NCBI GenBank assembly: GCA_007026445.1
Contig: VDMD01000002.1
Span: forward strand, 3,348,001 to 3,412,000
Direction: 5' to 3'
DNA length: 64,000 nucleotides
Source: Schizophyllum amplum
Lineage: Eukaryota; Basidiomycota; Agaricomycetes; Agaricales; Schizophyllaceae
The position numbers were made by a program, and so were the translations under genes. Of this stretch, positions 23,556 through 34,545 are shown one piece after another (position 1 is the stretch's first letter; every line of letters starts with the position of its first letter). The notes below the pieces were generated by a model. It did not search any database. It was not told the DNA's origin and saw nothing but the letters and a program-made list of their open reading frames with translations.

Positions 23556-24615
23556 CGTCGGACGCAGCGCCCAACTGAACTGCCATAGCCGCCTGACGTG
23601 TGGCCTTCGAGCAAGGTCAACTCCGACTGAGAGATGCTAGGACGATCCGGGGCGCAGCGCGTTGGTAGACGGGTCGCCACTGCGGTCGCTGCCGAAGCTG
23701 TCGGGTAGGCAGCCTAGCCAGCGACCGCGAGACCTATCATCGGGAGGGCTCACCGTGGAAGCTTCCAGGGCACCGGGACTCCTTTGGAACACCCGAGACT
23801 GGTTGCAGAAGCGGTGGGTGGGCCTGCGTCCATTGCGGGCGAGCGCCTGGCGCTGAAGTCGCTCGTTGTCCTCATCCGAGGTCGGCGTGTGGTGGACGTG
23901 TCTTGCGCTTGCTTGCTGCCAGAATGGCGCGCTATCGATGTCTTACGCATTTGTGTGCGGAGGGCGGAGATCGCGTGCGATTCGTGGCGTCGAATGGCTT
24001 CGGCGCGGGCGTCGCAGGCGGTTCCTAGTAGCTGTTTGCCTTCGGTGGTGATCAGCGAGCGGTCCCGCGTCTGTGATGCTCACATCGTTGCTCGTCGACA
24101 CGGACGACAATCTTTGGAATCTTTTTCTGTCCTTTCAGAACTTGCGGAGCTCCGCTCCTCTCCTCGTCGTCGGGCATGGCGCCCGACTGAACTGCCATAG
24201 CCGCCTGACGTGTGGCCTTCAGACAAGGTTGACGAAGACCTTGTCTAATAGATGATAGGACGAGCAGTGGTGCAGCGCGTTGGTAGACGGGTCGACATCA
24301 CGGTCGCTGCTGAAGCTGTCGGGTAGGCAGCCTAGCCAACGAACGCGAGACCTGTCATCGGGAGGGCTCATCGTGGATGCTTCCAGGGCACCGGGACTCT
24401 TTCAGAACACCCGAGACTGGTTGCGGAAGCGATGAGTGGGCCCGTGTCCATCGTCGGCTGAGCATCGGCGTGGTCGTCGCGGGCGCGCTCCGGAAGCTGT
24501 CTAGGCGGCGGATGGGTGTGTGCTCGTAGCGGCGCGTTGTGCTCGGTTGACAGTGACGACAAATCTTTGGAACCTCATTCAGTCTGTTTTCAGGCTTCTT
24601 CTCTTTCTTTATTGT
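23556..24615 (+). repeat. Tandem ~615-bp repeat, two units (cassette A)
   Basis: Unit starts are marked by ACTGAACTGCCATAGCCGCC at about 23576 and 24188, giving a period of ~612 bp. Shared blocks are GACGGGTCGCCACTGCGGTC, AAGCTGTCGGGTAGGCAGCC, TTCCAGGGCACCGGGACTC, GCGGAGATCGCGTGCGATTC and GACGACAATCTTTGGAA. The array is the mirror image of the one at 33.5-34.5 kb. The second unit is shortened internally and ends near 24600. Reading frames inside are broken differently in each unit, so I regard it as non-coding. Confidence 0.8.
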
Positions 24616-24765
24616 CGGGCGTGTATGTAGTCTGTTTTCAGGCTTCTTCTCTTTCTTTATTGTCGGGCGTGTATGTAGTAGTGTATCTACATAGTAGCGA
24701 GCAGTCAGATGAAGGTTGTCAATATCTTGAAAGAGTTGCTGAGCATCTTCGGTAGACTGAGACAT
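24355..24765 (-). pseudogene. Truncated SQ-protein gene fused to repeat DNA (chimeric ORF)
   Basis: The first ~28 codons (MSQSTEDAQQLFQDIDNLHL...) match the start of the SQ-rich gene at 32414 (MSQFAEDAKQLSQEIDDLHL), and the 5' flank (near 24766-24900) also matches that gene's promoter. The reading frame then crosses a tandem duplication of 48 bp (near 24586-24682), giving two copies of LHTRPTIKKEKKPENR, and continues without a stop into the cassette repeat to 24355 (136 aa in all). The rest of the SQ gene is missing. Most simply this is a deletion derivative of the duplicated gene; whether the chimeric frame is expressed is unknown. Confidence 0.7.
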
Positions 24766-25424
24766 GTTCGCGAGTGGCGAGAGATGGGAAAGGACAGGAA
24801 TACGGTGAGAGATGGGTGGCCTGCACAGATCATCGTGCCGCATGTAGCAGTGCTCCCTGCGTCTTTCAATACATTTTCTATCGTGACAGTCAGTGTTCAG
24901 GGATGGTGAAAGGGAGAAGTAACGGGCTGTTGTCATCGCGTGTAAATCTTCTGAGCAGCAGAAGGTTCAGCGATAAAGGGAAGCGCAATAAAGGTTGAAG
25001 AGAAGATACCGGGTCGGATGGCACAGAAAACGAACATGTCACGTGCTGAGCACGCATAAATTCCTTTTTGAGTCTTGACCAGTACTGTGACGCTGCTTTG
25101 TTCTTTTGGGAAGCTTCTTCCACTGTCTAAAACCTGAACGCCGCCCAGGGGTCGCCGGGCGACCATGGTAGACGGGAAAAGACCATGATTACCACGATCA
25201 GCGCCTATCAATGAAGCCGTATGTAGGCCATCAGCCTCGAGGCTGCTTGCCAAACCCGGCGGTCGCCTCGTTGTCGGGACCTGCCCTGCGCCACGTTGGC
25301 ATCGCGAGGACACACTGGCCCCCACTCAAACCTTCGCGTCTTGTCATACACGCCTCCCTCTGTCTTCCCTTTGCTGCACCGATCCGCAGCGAGCTGAACG
25401 ATAACCAGCCGGAACTTGCTCATC
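24766..25424. other. Intergenic between the truncated SQ gene and the Pro-rich orphan
   Basis: The left ~140 bp is duplicated promoter sequence of the SQ-rich gene. The rest is the 5' flank of the gene at 25425, with a CACGTG box near 25041. No gene recognised. Confidence 0.4.
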
Positions 25425-28376
25425 ATGGCCAGCCACTCTCCCGTGCGCAATCGCAAGCCGCAGGCTCCGCAGAACCCAGGTGTGTCCTTTGTTCCTTGTC
25501 TGACGTGGTACCCGCGCATCCTCGATCCTCTTGGATGGTCCGAGATCACAGCCGCGAAGCGAGGATGGAGCGGAGTCCGTGTTGCCCTTTTGAGTCACCT
25601 TCCATGTCGTGCCGACTCTATATGCTGTTACGCAACGCCCTCTAGTCGCGAGCTGACTGGATCGATGTTTAGGTGTGGCCTCTCTCCAGGCGCGCGAGCG
25701 CTCCGCATCCCCATCAGTGCGCGAGAGACAGGCGCGATCTGCGAAAACGCAGTCGATGCCCGTCATGCAGAACTACGGCAGCCCAGGCCAGCCCTCGCAA
25801 CCGAGTCCCACCATGAGCGCGGGTCCGTTCCAATCCAATCAGGTCCAGCGTCTCCTCCCCACCCCTCCTCACCCGCCGATCGACCAGAACGGCATCCCCC
25901 ACCCCCCAGCGCCACAGCACACGAACAGCATGCCCAACGTCCACAGCAACCGCGGCGTCATCCACCCTATTCCCACCCGCAACCCTAGCTTTGGCCAGGC
26001 GAGCGAACATAGCCATTTCCAGATGACGCCTGGCCTCGAGGCGGACATTCAACGTGCGCATGACATGCAGCAGCTCGCCTACGGAGCTGCGCCTACGGCT
26101 TCGTCGTCATACCCAAAAGAGTCGTACATGAAGGACCCCGCCGTCGAGCGGCTTCGCGCCGCCGAGCGCGGCAGCCCCCGCCAGGGCGCCCACAGCCCCG
26201 AGCCCCGCGGAAGCCACCAGGGCTCGCCATCGTCCACCGTTCCCCCCGAGCGTCGTGGATCCCCCGCGTACATCACGCCGATGAGCTCGCCGGGCGAGTC
26301 GAGCGCGTACCGGCCCGAGTTCTCGCCCAACACGAACATGCGCCGCAACACCGTGACCGGGCAGCTCTCCGACACGCGCCCGATGCTGACGATCTCGAAC
26401 CAGCAGACGCCGCCGCTGCAGCCGCACAGCACGCGCACGTCTGATCGCTCGCTGCCCGTGCAGGAGGAGGACCACGACCGGGACGACGACGAGGACTCGG
26501 GTTCCCCGACCCCGTCGTCGGATCTTCACCCCGATGGCAACCAGAGCCGCTCGTCGACGGCGAGCCGCACACGTCGCGGCGACGAGTCCACGCTCGTCGG
26601 GCAAGACAGCGAGAAGGGTCTCACGAATGAGGACGAGTACACGCCCCGCTCTCCCACTGCAGACCTCCCAGAGCGCGCCCCATACGGCGCACACCACCAG
26701 GGCGGCGATCCTACCCGCGGTCGCGGTCGTATGGGTGCGACGGATCTCCTCGGTCTGCAAGGCCTCGACGGCATCGTGTCCGACCCGCAGGCGAACGGGG
26801 CCACCCATCCGTCACAGTACCTCGACGGTCGGCATGCGCCGAAACCGCAGTACCACACGTTCCCCGCCGCGTTCCACGACCCCCGTACGGCGGCGCGCTA
26901 CTACACCCCATCCACGGACGACGGCTCGTTCCTCGTCGACGGTCCCACGGCCGCGTACCTGCAGGCGATCCTCTCCTCCCCCCGCCCCGATGCGCCAATC
27001 CCGCCAACGCCGCACAGCCAGACCGCCGCACCGTCCCCGCTCGTGCCCAACCCGTATGAGAAGGAGCCCGCGCCGTTCAGCCCCGTCGTCCCCGCCGGCT
27101 CGCCCTACCCCTACCCCTTCACCCACGTCCGCCGCGCACCATACGCCGCACCGCCCCCGCCCCGCGACCCCAATCACCCGGCCGCCATCCAGGAGCAGCT
27201 CGCGCGACAGTGGCAGGTCTACGCGCAGAACAACCAGGACGCCTTCTCCACCACCGAGACCACAAGCAGCACGCCCTTCCAGGGCGCAGGATTCTCGCCG
27301 TGGGCGCTGCTGCACACGACGCGGCTGCTCGGCGGCCGGCTACCGCCCGCGAGCGTGCAGAGCAGCCCGAGCCACGAGCCGCTGCCCCTGCCGCCGCCCC
27401 CGCAGGGCGTCGGCGTGCGCCGTCGACGCAACGGCGAGGAGGAACCCATGAAGCCGAAGGTGCCGCGCAAGCCGCCACCGCGGGTGGCGAGCACGCAGCC
27501 CAGGGAGACGAGCCCGGAGCCCTCGTCCTCCTCGGGCGAGGAGACGGCAGGGGAGGAAACTGCAGGCGAGCAAGATCGTTTCCCTGTACAGGACGAAGGG
27601 CGCGGCTGGACGAACGGGCGTACCACCCCGCCTGCAGCCCCGCCGGCTCCTGCCGCGGCTCCTGTCCCTGCCTTTGTTGCTCCGCCCGAGGAGGAAGACG
27701 AGGGCGAGTGGGTCGACGAGGAGGATGACGAGGAAGAAGAGGATCTACTCGAGCTTGAGTTCCATCCGTCCTACATGCCCAACATCGAGAAGCGCAAACG
27801 GCGCTTCGACGCGCGCTGGGATGCCTTGCAACAGGCGGTAAGCATGCTTTTTCGCTGGTCCCCATGCACAAATACTGACCCTCCATGCAGTTCCAAGCCC
27901 TCGACCGACAGACGGACGCGACGATGGTCCTCCTCTGCGCCCCCTCGCACACGACAAAGCTGCAAAGCCTCAGCTCGCGCGCCATCCGGCGCAACGCCGC
28001 CTTACGCGAAGGGAAGACCATGCGTGCCCTCCGCACGCAGTTCGCCCGCCTCGCCACCGAGCGCCGCCGCGTCCGCACACACTCGCGCTCCTCGTCGCTC
28101 GCGGACCGGCTCTTCGCGCACATTGCGTCCCCCCTCATGGGCGGCGACGCCGGATCGGACACGTCCGAGGCGCGCGAGGAGGACCTCCGGCGTGCGCTGG
28201 GCACCGCGCTCGGGTCGCTGGGCGCGCTGGGGAGCATGTACGAGCAGCGGGAGGCGCGCTTCAAGGAGGAGCTGCGCCGGACGAGCGAGGAGCGGCAGCG
28301 TGTTGAGCTGCTGATGCGGCAGGCCCTGGGCGAGGGCCATGCCTCCGCGACTGGCACTGCGCGTATGCCGGCCTGA
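25425..28376 (+). CDS. Pro/Ser-rich acidic orphan protein
   Basis: Three exons: 25425..25479, 25673..27837, 27891..28376; 901 aa. I do not recognise the family. The first ~650 residues are disordered and rich in Pro, Ser, Gln, Thr and Arg, with many SP/TP dipeptides that could be phosphosites. A strongly acidic stretch (PPEEEDEGEWVDEEDDEEEE) introduces the only segment that looks folded: LLELEFHPSYMPNIEKRKRRFDARWDAL followed after the last intron by FQALDRQTDATMVLLCAPSH and a basic, helical C-terminus with heptad-like spacing (FKEELRRTSEERQRVELLMR), a probable coiled coil. The tail is the likely conserved module. The 193-nt first intron is long for this window. Nuclear or cytoskeletal scaffold roles are possible; nothing decides between them. 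Confidence 0.8.
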
Positions 28377-28603
28377 TCAGGGCATGCATATGTGGTAAGT
28401 TATGGTACATTGTCCTATGTATTGCGAGTCTTTAGTCTGTATAGCTACGTTTGTCCTTGGAAGTGCGGTCGGATGCTATGTACTGAGTGTGCTATGAACT
28501 GTAGCAATTGTCCAATGTCGTGCGTCTTCGGATACACCGCATATATGCGCCGGTTTCGTCGTGATATGATTTTATACATGCAAAGGCTGGCGTGTCAGAT
28601 GGA

Positions 28604-29863
28604 CTACCAATCCGAGAAACCGACCAGCTTGCCATCCCAAGCATACCAAATCATGTCGTCGTCCTCCGTACCACCACTAGGCTCGACGTAGTCGGGCGTG
28701 AGCCCAGTGCGCGCGGCCACCCACACGCCCTCCACCTTCGACCCCTTCTTGGGCTTCTTCTTGGTATCGGTGGGCGCAGGAGAGACGCCGGATTCCACAA
28801 GAAACTCGGATAGCGTGTTCTCGAGAGCCCCGGTCACATTCTGCTGCGGCAGCCATGCGGGATGAGAGAAACGGCGTGGAGCGCGCATCAGTATATGCGT
28901 CTGTGTTGGTGCTGCGAGATGCGTTAGATCGATAGGAACGAGGGAGGACCAGCAGGACTCACCCAGCTCTGTGGAAAGAGCGTCCGAGCCAGCGAGCGCG
29001 CGAGAGAGCAACCGATCCGCCTTCTGCAGCACTTGCTGCGTCTGCGAGTGTGCGTAGGACGGTGGAGGGGAGGCAGGTGCAGGGGGATGACCCTCATTCT
29101 CGTCACCTTCGTCCTCATCGTCGTCCTCCTCCTCGCTCTCGGACTCGTCTGGTTCTTCAGCAGAGTCGTCATCGTCTCCGTCCGCTTGCTCTTCGCCCTC
29201 TTCGTCATCGTCATCATCCTCCTCATCATCCCGCAGCCCCCACACCTTTGTCTGAAGGCCGTCCAGACCGAGTATAACCTTGGCCTTCGCCGTTCCGACG
29301 CTTGGCCCGACTAAAAGTGCAAGGTACGCCCGTCGCGGACGCTTGGGCTTGCGCAGCTCGGATAGTGGGGTCGACTCGGTGCTGCCATATCTCGCAAAAG
29401 CGGTTGAAAGAGCAGAGAATGAGGAATCAAAGTGCGAAGTGAGCACATCGAAGGCATCCATGAATGCTAGTCGTAGTTTCATCGCTCGGGGGTTCGACTG
29501 GGGAGCGCGTCAATAATTGTAGATAGATAACCTCATGCCACGTACCTTGCCACGAAGTCGGGGCAGCTGCCCCACTGGACTATAGATCGGTCAGAACGAA
29601 CAAAGCACCAGCGAGAGGTGTCACACGCACAAGGGGATCTGGCCTTTCAGAAACAGGACATGTCCCAAGAGGCTGACTGCCATCCGCGCCGCCATCTCGT
29701 CCACGATCGCGTCCACGTCCAGAGATACTGTGGGTATCCGCGGCGGGTCTTCCGTCTCTTCATCGAACTGCGGGGGAATGACCATCGCGATACCCGCTTT
29801 ATACGACCCCGCTGGTGTCGTAAATGGCGGGGAGTTCGTATTCGCTGGGGTAAGATATGGCAT
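28604..29863 (-). CDS. Possible MAD2L1BP/p31comet-like protein
   Basis: Four exons: 29863..29631, 29579..29546, 29497..28963, 28911..28604; 369 aa. The last intron (51 nt, 28912..28962) is in frame but has a clean GTGAGT donor, CTAAC branch site and CAG acceptor. The N-terminal half contains LLGHVLFLKGQIPFPVGQLP and KSNPRAMKLRLAFMDAFDVL, which resemble the helical, proline-containing segment of MAD2L1-binding proteins that antagonise the mitotic checkpoint protein MAD2. A ~55-residue Asp/Glu block then interrupts the domain (positions ~29240-29085). The C-terminal part (HPAWLPQQNVTGALENTLSE, MIWYAWDGKLVGFSDW) is typical of a closing beta region. The assignment rests on remembered motif resemblance only; it could equally be an uncharacterised fungal family. 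Confidence 0.55.
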
Positions 29864-30007
29864 GGCGGACAAAGCAAAGGTGAAGGTGAAGGTTGAAGAG
29901 AAGATGAGTGTCAGAAACACGACGCGCCATTGTGGCCGCGATCACGTGGGCGATGCATAGGGTTATCTTCCCACGGGCATCGGTCCGCTGTGCCGCCGCG
30001 CCTGGCA

Positions 30008-32042
30008 CTAGTGTTGCCGACGAGTCGAGTTCAAGTTCAAGTCGAGTTAGAAATTAGAAATAATAGATCGAGTCGAGTCGAGTTGAGTCGAGTTGAACTC
30101 GATCCCCGTTATCAAATTCCCGCCCCACGTCGATCACCCGACGCGACATCAACCACTCACGTGATATTCTTGTGCGCGCGGCGATGGAGGCGGTCAAGCC
30201 GTCTGAAATCTGGGACTTAGATAGTAAGCAGCCTCAGCAGGCATGGGCCTCGTGAGTAGATTGTCGACCTTTTGCAGAGGACGGACTTGCCCGTCACGAG
30301 CACGATGAAAGCGAGCCCGGCCGCTAAATGTGTACTGCGCGTGGCTGTTTGAAGCTTCACTGCACGCCGCCGTCTGCACGCAGAAGGCGTCGTCGCCGAT
30401 GACGGGGGTATAGTTCTGGGTGAATAAACCGGGCTGCAGTAGTACCTCGAGCTTGGAAAGCGTCATGCCGCTCTTGACTCTAAGGTAAGTAAGTAAGGCG
30501 GCAGGGCATCGCTCCCCTCAAAATCAAGTCGCGGCAGGCACTCGACGCTCGACGTAGACTGTGAGCGCGAACTGGGCGCGAAAGATGTGAGGTGCATCTG
30601 GAAAATGCATACATACTATGTAGCGCTACATAGCCTGTATAGCTCCAGTAGGCCTGTAGTTTAAGTCTCGCTACATACTGCTCTGTAGAAGGGGCCCTCC
30701 TACCATAGCACGCTGTAGCAGCGCTACAGCCACTACAGCTACTACACGATCACCCATCAAAGCTGGGACGATGCCAGCAATCAAGGAACACGTGGTCGCG
30801 CCGCCGCGCTCGCCGCTGGTTCACCGCGCTTTGGTTGCTTGAATCTTATTCAGGATCAGAATTCGATTGTGTAAAATGTATGCATTCAAAGTCGGACAGA
30901 CGACCGCGTTGACTAGGACTACTGTATGTATCTAATACTAGTGCATGTGTCTATTGGATAGCACAGTCAGAGCTGCCATACTTAAAATGCTTCAGCCAGT
31001 CTCAAGGAGGTGGACGGTCACCGGTCACGCCGTGCTCAGCGTCGTCCGCGTCAAAATGGAGGAGTCGCGACTGCGAGCAACGGCGGCGACACGCTTCAGG
31101 AATCGATCAGCCAAAGCTTGGCCGGTTTGAATGTCGCTATGACGTACCACAGAAGATCCTTCGACAACGGAAAGGCCGCCGGTCTTCCCGGAAAGCGCGT
31201 TCGAGAACGGGGTCCTGCGCAGTGTAGTGGACAAGCTGCGACTTCACGAAGTCAAGCGCCGCCAGGTATTTAGGGCAGTTGCTCTCAGATTCGTGACAAA
31301 GATCGATCAGTCGAATTTGACGCCGTCGGGCCGTATTATTTTTGGAATCCGCACGTCCAGTGTGACCTACCTGCAGTGCTACAGAGCTACGTATACTATG
31401 CCAACTATATAGGCTGGATAGGATCATGTCTCCTACATAGGTCTATCTAGTAGCCCGGTCCTACCATAGCATTCTGTAGTGCAGGTCCTTTTCCAGATGA
31501 CTGGACACCGTTCGACACCATGCACTGAGCTGCCAACGGCGGGTGCATGTGCATTGGAGTCAGCGCGCCAGCAATGACCCCTCCAGTGCGTGGTCATGTC
31601 AAATCTGTGAGGCTGCACGCTACAGCGCATTTTATACTTCTACTGTCGCCACAGCGCGTTGGCCCAAAGGCACCGTGTCGGTCGCCAAATTTCCACGGAC
31701 TCCGAAGGCGGGCCGTCGAGAACTCCGGAGATTGCGCTAGTACTTAGATACTGGGGCACATCGATGTATCAGCTGCAAGTACAAGATGTATGTAAGTGGT
31801 CGTAGGAGCAGCAGCAGGTTTACACTGTGCACCACCTTGTATTGTACCCGGCATTGATGGTCACAGGCGCGTGGCCCAACTGGCATCATCGCATATCAGA
31901 CCGTGACGTGTATCGGACTTGTATCGGACACCGAGTTGGAACTCGAGTCGAGTGGCCATCAACTCGCCTGCCTAAGTAGGTAGGCGAGTTGAACTCGACT
32001 CGACTCGATGACCGAATTAACTCGACTCGTCAGCAACACTAG
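30008..32042. mobile_element. TIR-bounded DNA element with GAGTC-rich ends
   Basis: The left terminus CTAGTGTTGCCGACGAGTCG (30008 on) matches the inverted right terminus (ending 32042) at 23 of the first 24 positions. Both ends continue into dense GAGTCGAGT repeats (30018-30100 and 31935-32035), the kind of subterminal repeats transposases bind. Flanks CGCCTGGCA and CGCCTGCCA form a near-perfect 9-bp direct repeat, probably the target duplication. The ~2-kb interior has no recognisable transposase. It contains short TAGCGCTACA-like repeats near 30617-30740 and coding-looking fragments near 30194-30466 and 31137-31427 (minus strand) that I cannot name. Probably non-autonomous or decayed. Confidence 0.7.
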
Positions 32043-32413
32043 CGCCTGCCAGGTGCTTCTTTGTCTTTTCTTGCGTCTTCCTTTACAGTCGAATTTCTCC
32101 CTACTACTTGATTCATGGCGTGAACGGCTACCTGTAGTGCCAATTGCTACTCAGAAGATTCACACGTGATGAGAACGTGCCGATGCTTTTTCGCAAGCCT
32201 TTCATCCAGAGATGGAGAAATTAGGTCAGATCGCCTTTCACAATCCTGGCACGTTGACTGTCACAATAGATGATGCATTCAAAGATGCAGGGATCTCAGG
32301 CCACTGCGTGCACAGCCCTGCGCTCCTTTATAAACGGGCGACGATTTGTGTAGGCCACCCATCTCCCACCACCTCAATCCCCTCTCCTTGCCCATCTCTC
32401 GCCACTCGCGAGC

Positions 32414-33109
32414 ATGTCTCAGTTTGCCGAAGACGCCAAACAGCTTTCTCAAGAGATTGACGACCTTCATCTCACTCCTCGCTACCATCCTCGCGCTCTG
32501 CCCTCTCCGCCCCTGTCGCAGACAGCCACCGCCGGCTCGGTGGCCAGCTCTCAGCAGTCTTCCCCAGCTTCGAGCCAGGAAAGCATCACCGAGGAATTCG
32601 CCCTCATCTTCGCGGAAGACCGCGATCGCCCTCTCCCACGGTGCCTGCGCTGCGGCCATGTCGGCCTGACCCAGTGCTCTCACTCCTCGTCGCAGAGCGA
32701 TGATGCAGACAGCACCCCGACCTCGTCGCAGGATAGCCAGGAGGACGCCGAGGATGGCGTGCACGGATCTCAGGAGACCATCCACGGGCCGAGCTCCTCC
32801 CAGAAGGACGCAGAGGAGCACGGCTACGACCTGTGCCCCTCTCAGTCGTCGCAGGAGAGCGACTACTGCGAACCTCAGTCATCGCAGGAGCGAAGGGACC
32901 ACGCTGAGTTCCCATCTGACGACGGCGAGGCCGAGTGCCCCTTCCCGCTGTCACAGAGGGATTATGTTCCTTCTTCCAGCAGCCAGTCGCGTGGAGAGGA
33001 AGGGGCCACGCTCATCCCCCCGTGGGATTCATCTCAGGGGTCCGACGTCGATGAACATGCTAGGTACTGGAATGACAGGAAGATCGCGATGCGTCTCTCC
33101 CGTGGGTGA
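32414..33109 (+). CDS. SQ-cluster acidic protein
   Basis: Single exon, 231 aa, no introns, unlike nearly all neighbours. It contains 16 Ser-Gln dipeptides spread over its length (SSQ, SQESI, SSQDSQED, GSQET, CPSQSSQESD and so on) on an acidic Ser-rich background. SQ clusters of this density are the hallmark of ATM/ATR-kinase substrates. A small CLRCGHVGLTQC segment (residues ~77-88) could hold a metal with later Cys residues, though the spacing is not that of a known finger. No other domain. The start follows the sequence CACTCGCGAGC and is preceded by a TATA-like TTTATAAACG near 32328. Its N-terminus and promoter are duplicated, inverted and truncated at 24355-24900. Function unknown. Confidence 0.72.
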   Translation: MSQFAEDAKQLSQEIDDLHLTPRYHPRALPSPPLSQTATAGSVASSQQSSPASSQESITEEFALIFAEDRDRPLPRCLRCGHVGLTQCSHSSSQSDDADSTPTSSQDSQEDAEDGVHGSQETIHGPSSSQKDAEEHGYDLCPSQSSQESDYCEPQSSQERRDHAEFPSDDGEAECPFPLSQRDYVPSSSSQSRGEEGATLIPPWDSSQGSDVDEHARYWNDRKIAMRLSRG

Positions 33110-33494
33110 TGCAGTACGCGTCGTCCGGAGTCTTCGCCCGGGAGTGTTTGATGAACCATGTACGATGTCTTGCTTTCAACCTACTATATCTGTCATATAA
33201 TCTTGTTGTGTGGGCGCTAGAGTACGTTACTTATCATATCCACATACACGTCTGAATAAATACATACGAGTCTTGCGGTGCAGCTCACGAGGTTGACGAA
33301 TGTGTCGTGCTGAGACTATAGCGGCAGCAGAAATCGACATCGCACGAATCCTAATCCTGGCGCGGCTTTCGCACGGCACTACTTAAGAACTTAAAGAATG
33401 ACGAGCACCGGAGACAGGCAGGTTTTGTATACTGCTACAATGACTACTGAGATACACCACTACATACATGCTCGACAACTAAGAAAGAAAATAA
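33110..33494. other. 3' flank of the SQ-cluster gene
   Basis: No gene. The final ~45 bp (CTACATACATGCTCGACAAC onward) match the 48-bp block that is tandemly duplicated at 24586-24682, which fixes where the deletion at the left copy joined. Confidence 0.5.
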
Positions 33495-34545
33495 GCCTGA
33501 AAACAGACTGAATGAGGTTCCAAAGATTTGTCGTCTCTGTCAACCGAGCACAGCGCGCCGCTACGAGCACGCATCCATCCACCGCCTAGACAGCTTCCGG
33601 AGCGCACCCACAACGACCACGCCGAAGCTCAGCCCACGATATACACGGGCCCACCCACCGCTTCCGCAACCAGTTCCGGGTGGTCTGAAAGAGTCCCGGT
33701 GCCCTGGAAGCATCCACGATGAGCCCTCCCGATGACAGGCCTCGCGGTCGCTGGCTGGGCTGTCCACCCGACAGCTTCGGCAGCGACCGCGATGTCGGCC
33801 CGTCTACCAACGCGCTGCACCACTGCTCGTCCTATCAAATCTCAATCAAGGTCGCGGACGACCTTGTTCGAAGGCCACACGTCAGGCGCCTATGGCAGTT
33901 CGGTTGGGCGCCATGCCCGACGAGGAGAGGAGCGGAGCTCCGCCAGTCCTGGAAAGGACATGAAAAGGTTCCAAAGATTGTCGTCTCTGTCGGTGAGGCA
34001 CGACGCAGATGTCGCAGATGAGACCGCTCGCTGAGCGCCGGCTAGGGCAGACAGCTACTAGGATTCACCCACAACGCCCACGCCGGAGCCTACCGACGCC
34101 ACGAATCGCACGCGATCTCCGCCCTCCGCACAAGTGCGCAAGACATCGACAACCCGAGACTCGGGCAGCAGGAGAGCACAAGACACGTCCATCACACGCC
34201 GACCTCGGATGGGGACGACGAGCGGCTTCAGCACCAGGCGCTCGCCCGCAATGGACACAGGCCCACTCACCGCTTCTGCAACCAGTCTCGGGTGTTCCAA
34301 AGGAGTCCCGGTGCCCTGGAAGCTTCCACGATGAGCCCTCCCGATGACAGGCCTCGCGACCGCTGGCTAGGCTGCCTACCCGACAGCTTCGGCAGCGACC
34401 GCAGGGGCGACCCATCTACCAACGCGCTGCGTCACTGCTCGTCCTTTCAACTATTCAACAAGGTCCCAGTCGACCTTGATCAAAGGCCACACGTCAGGCG
34501 ACTATGGCAGTTCAGTTGGGCGCTGCGTCCGACGATGATGGGGGT
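33495..34545 (-). repeat. Tandem ~615-bp repeat, two units (cassette B)
   Basis: Mirror-image counterpart of 23556..24615. TTCCAAAGATTTGTCGTC at 33519 and TTCCAAAGATTGTCGTC near 33968 mark the same block in the two units. CACACGTCAGGCGCCTATGG near 33877 and CACACGTCAGGCGACTATGG near 34488 mark unit ends, ~611 bp apart. Confidence 0.8.

Noticed and set aside
23293..24255. Repeat-unit translations with recurring peptides (such as GPVSIAGERLALK) as a multi-domain gene
   Set aside because: Frames are broken at different places in each unit and shift between strands; DNA conservation explains the recurring peptides.
30008..32042. An LTR or LINE retrotransposon
   Set aside because: Ends are inverted, not direct, repeats; no reverse transcriptase motif or polyA tail is present.
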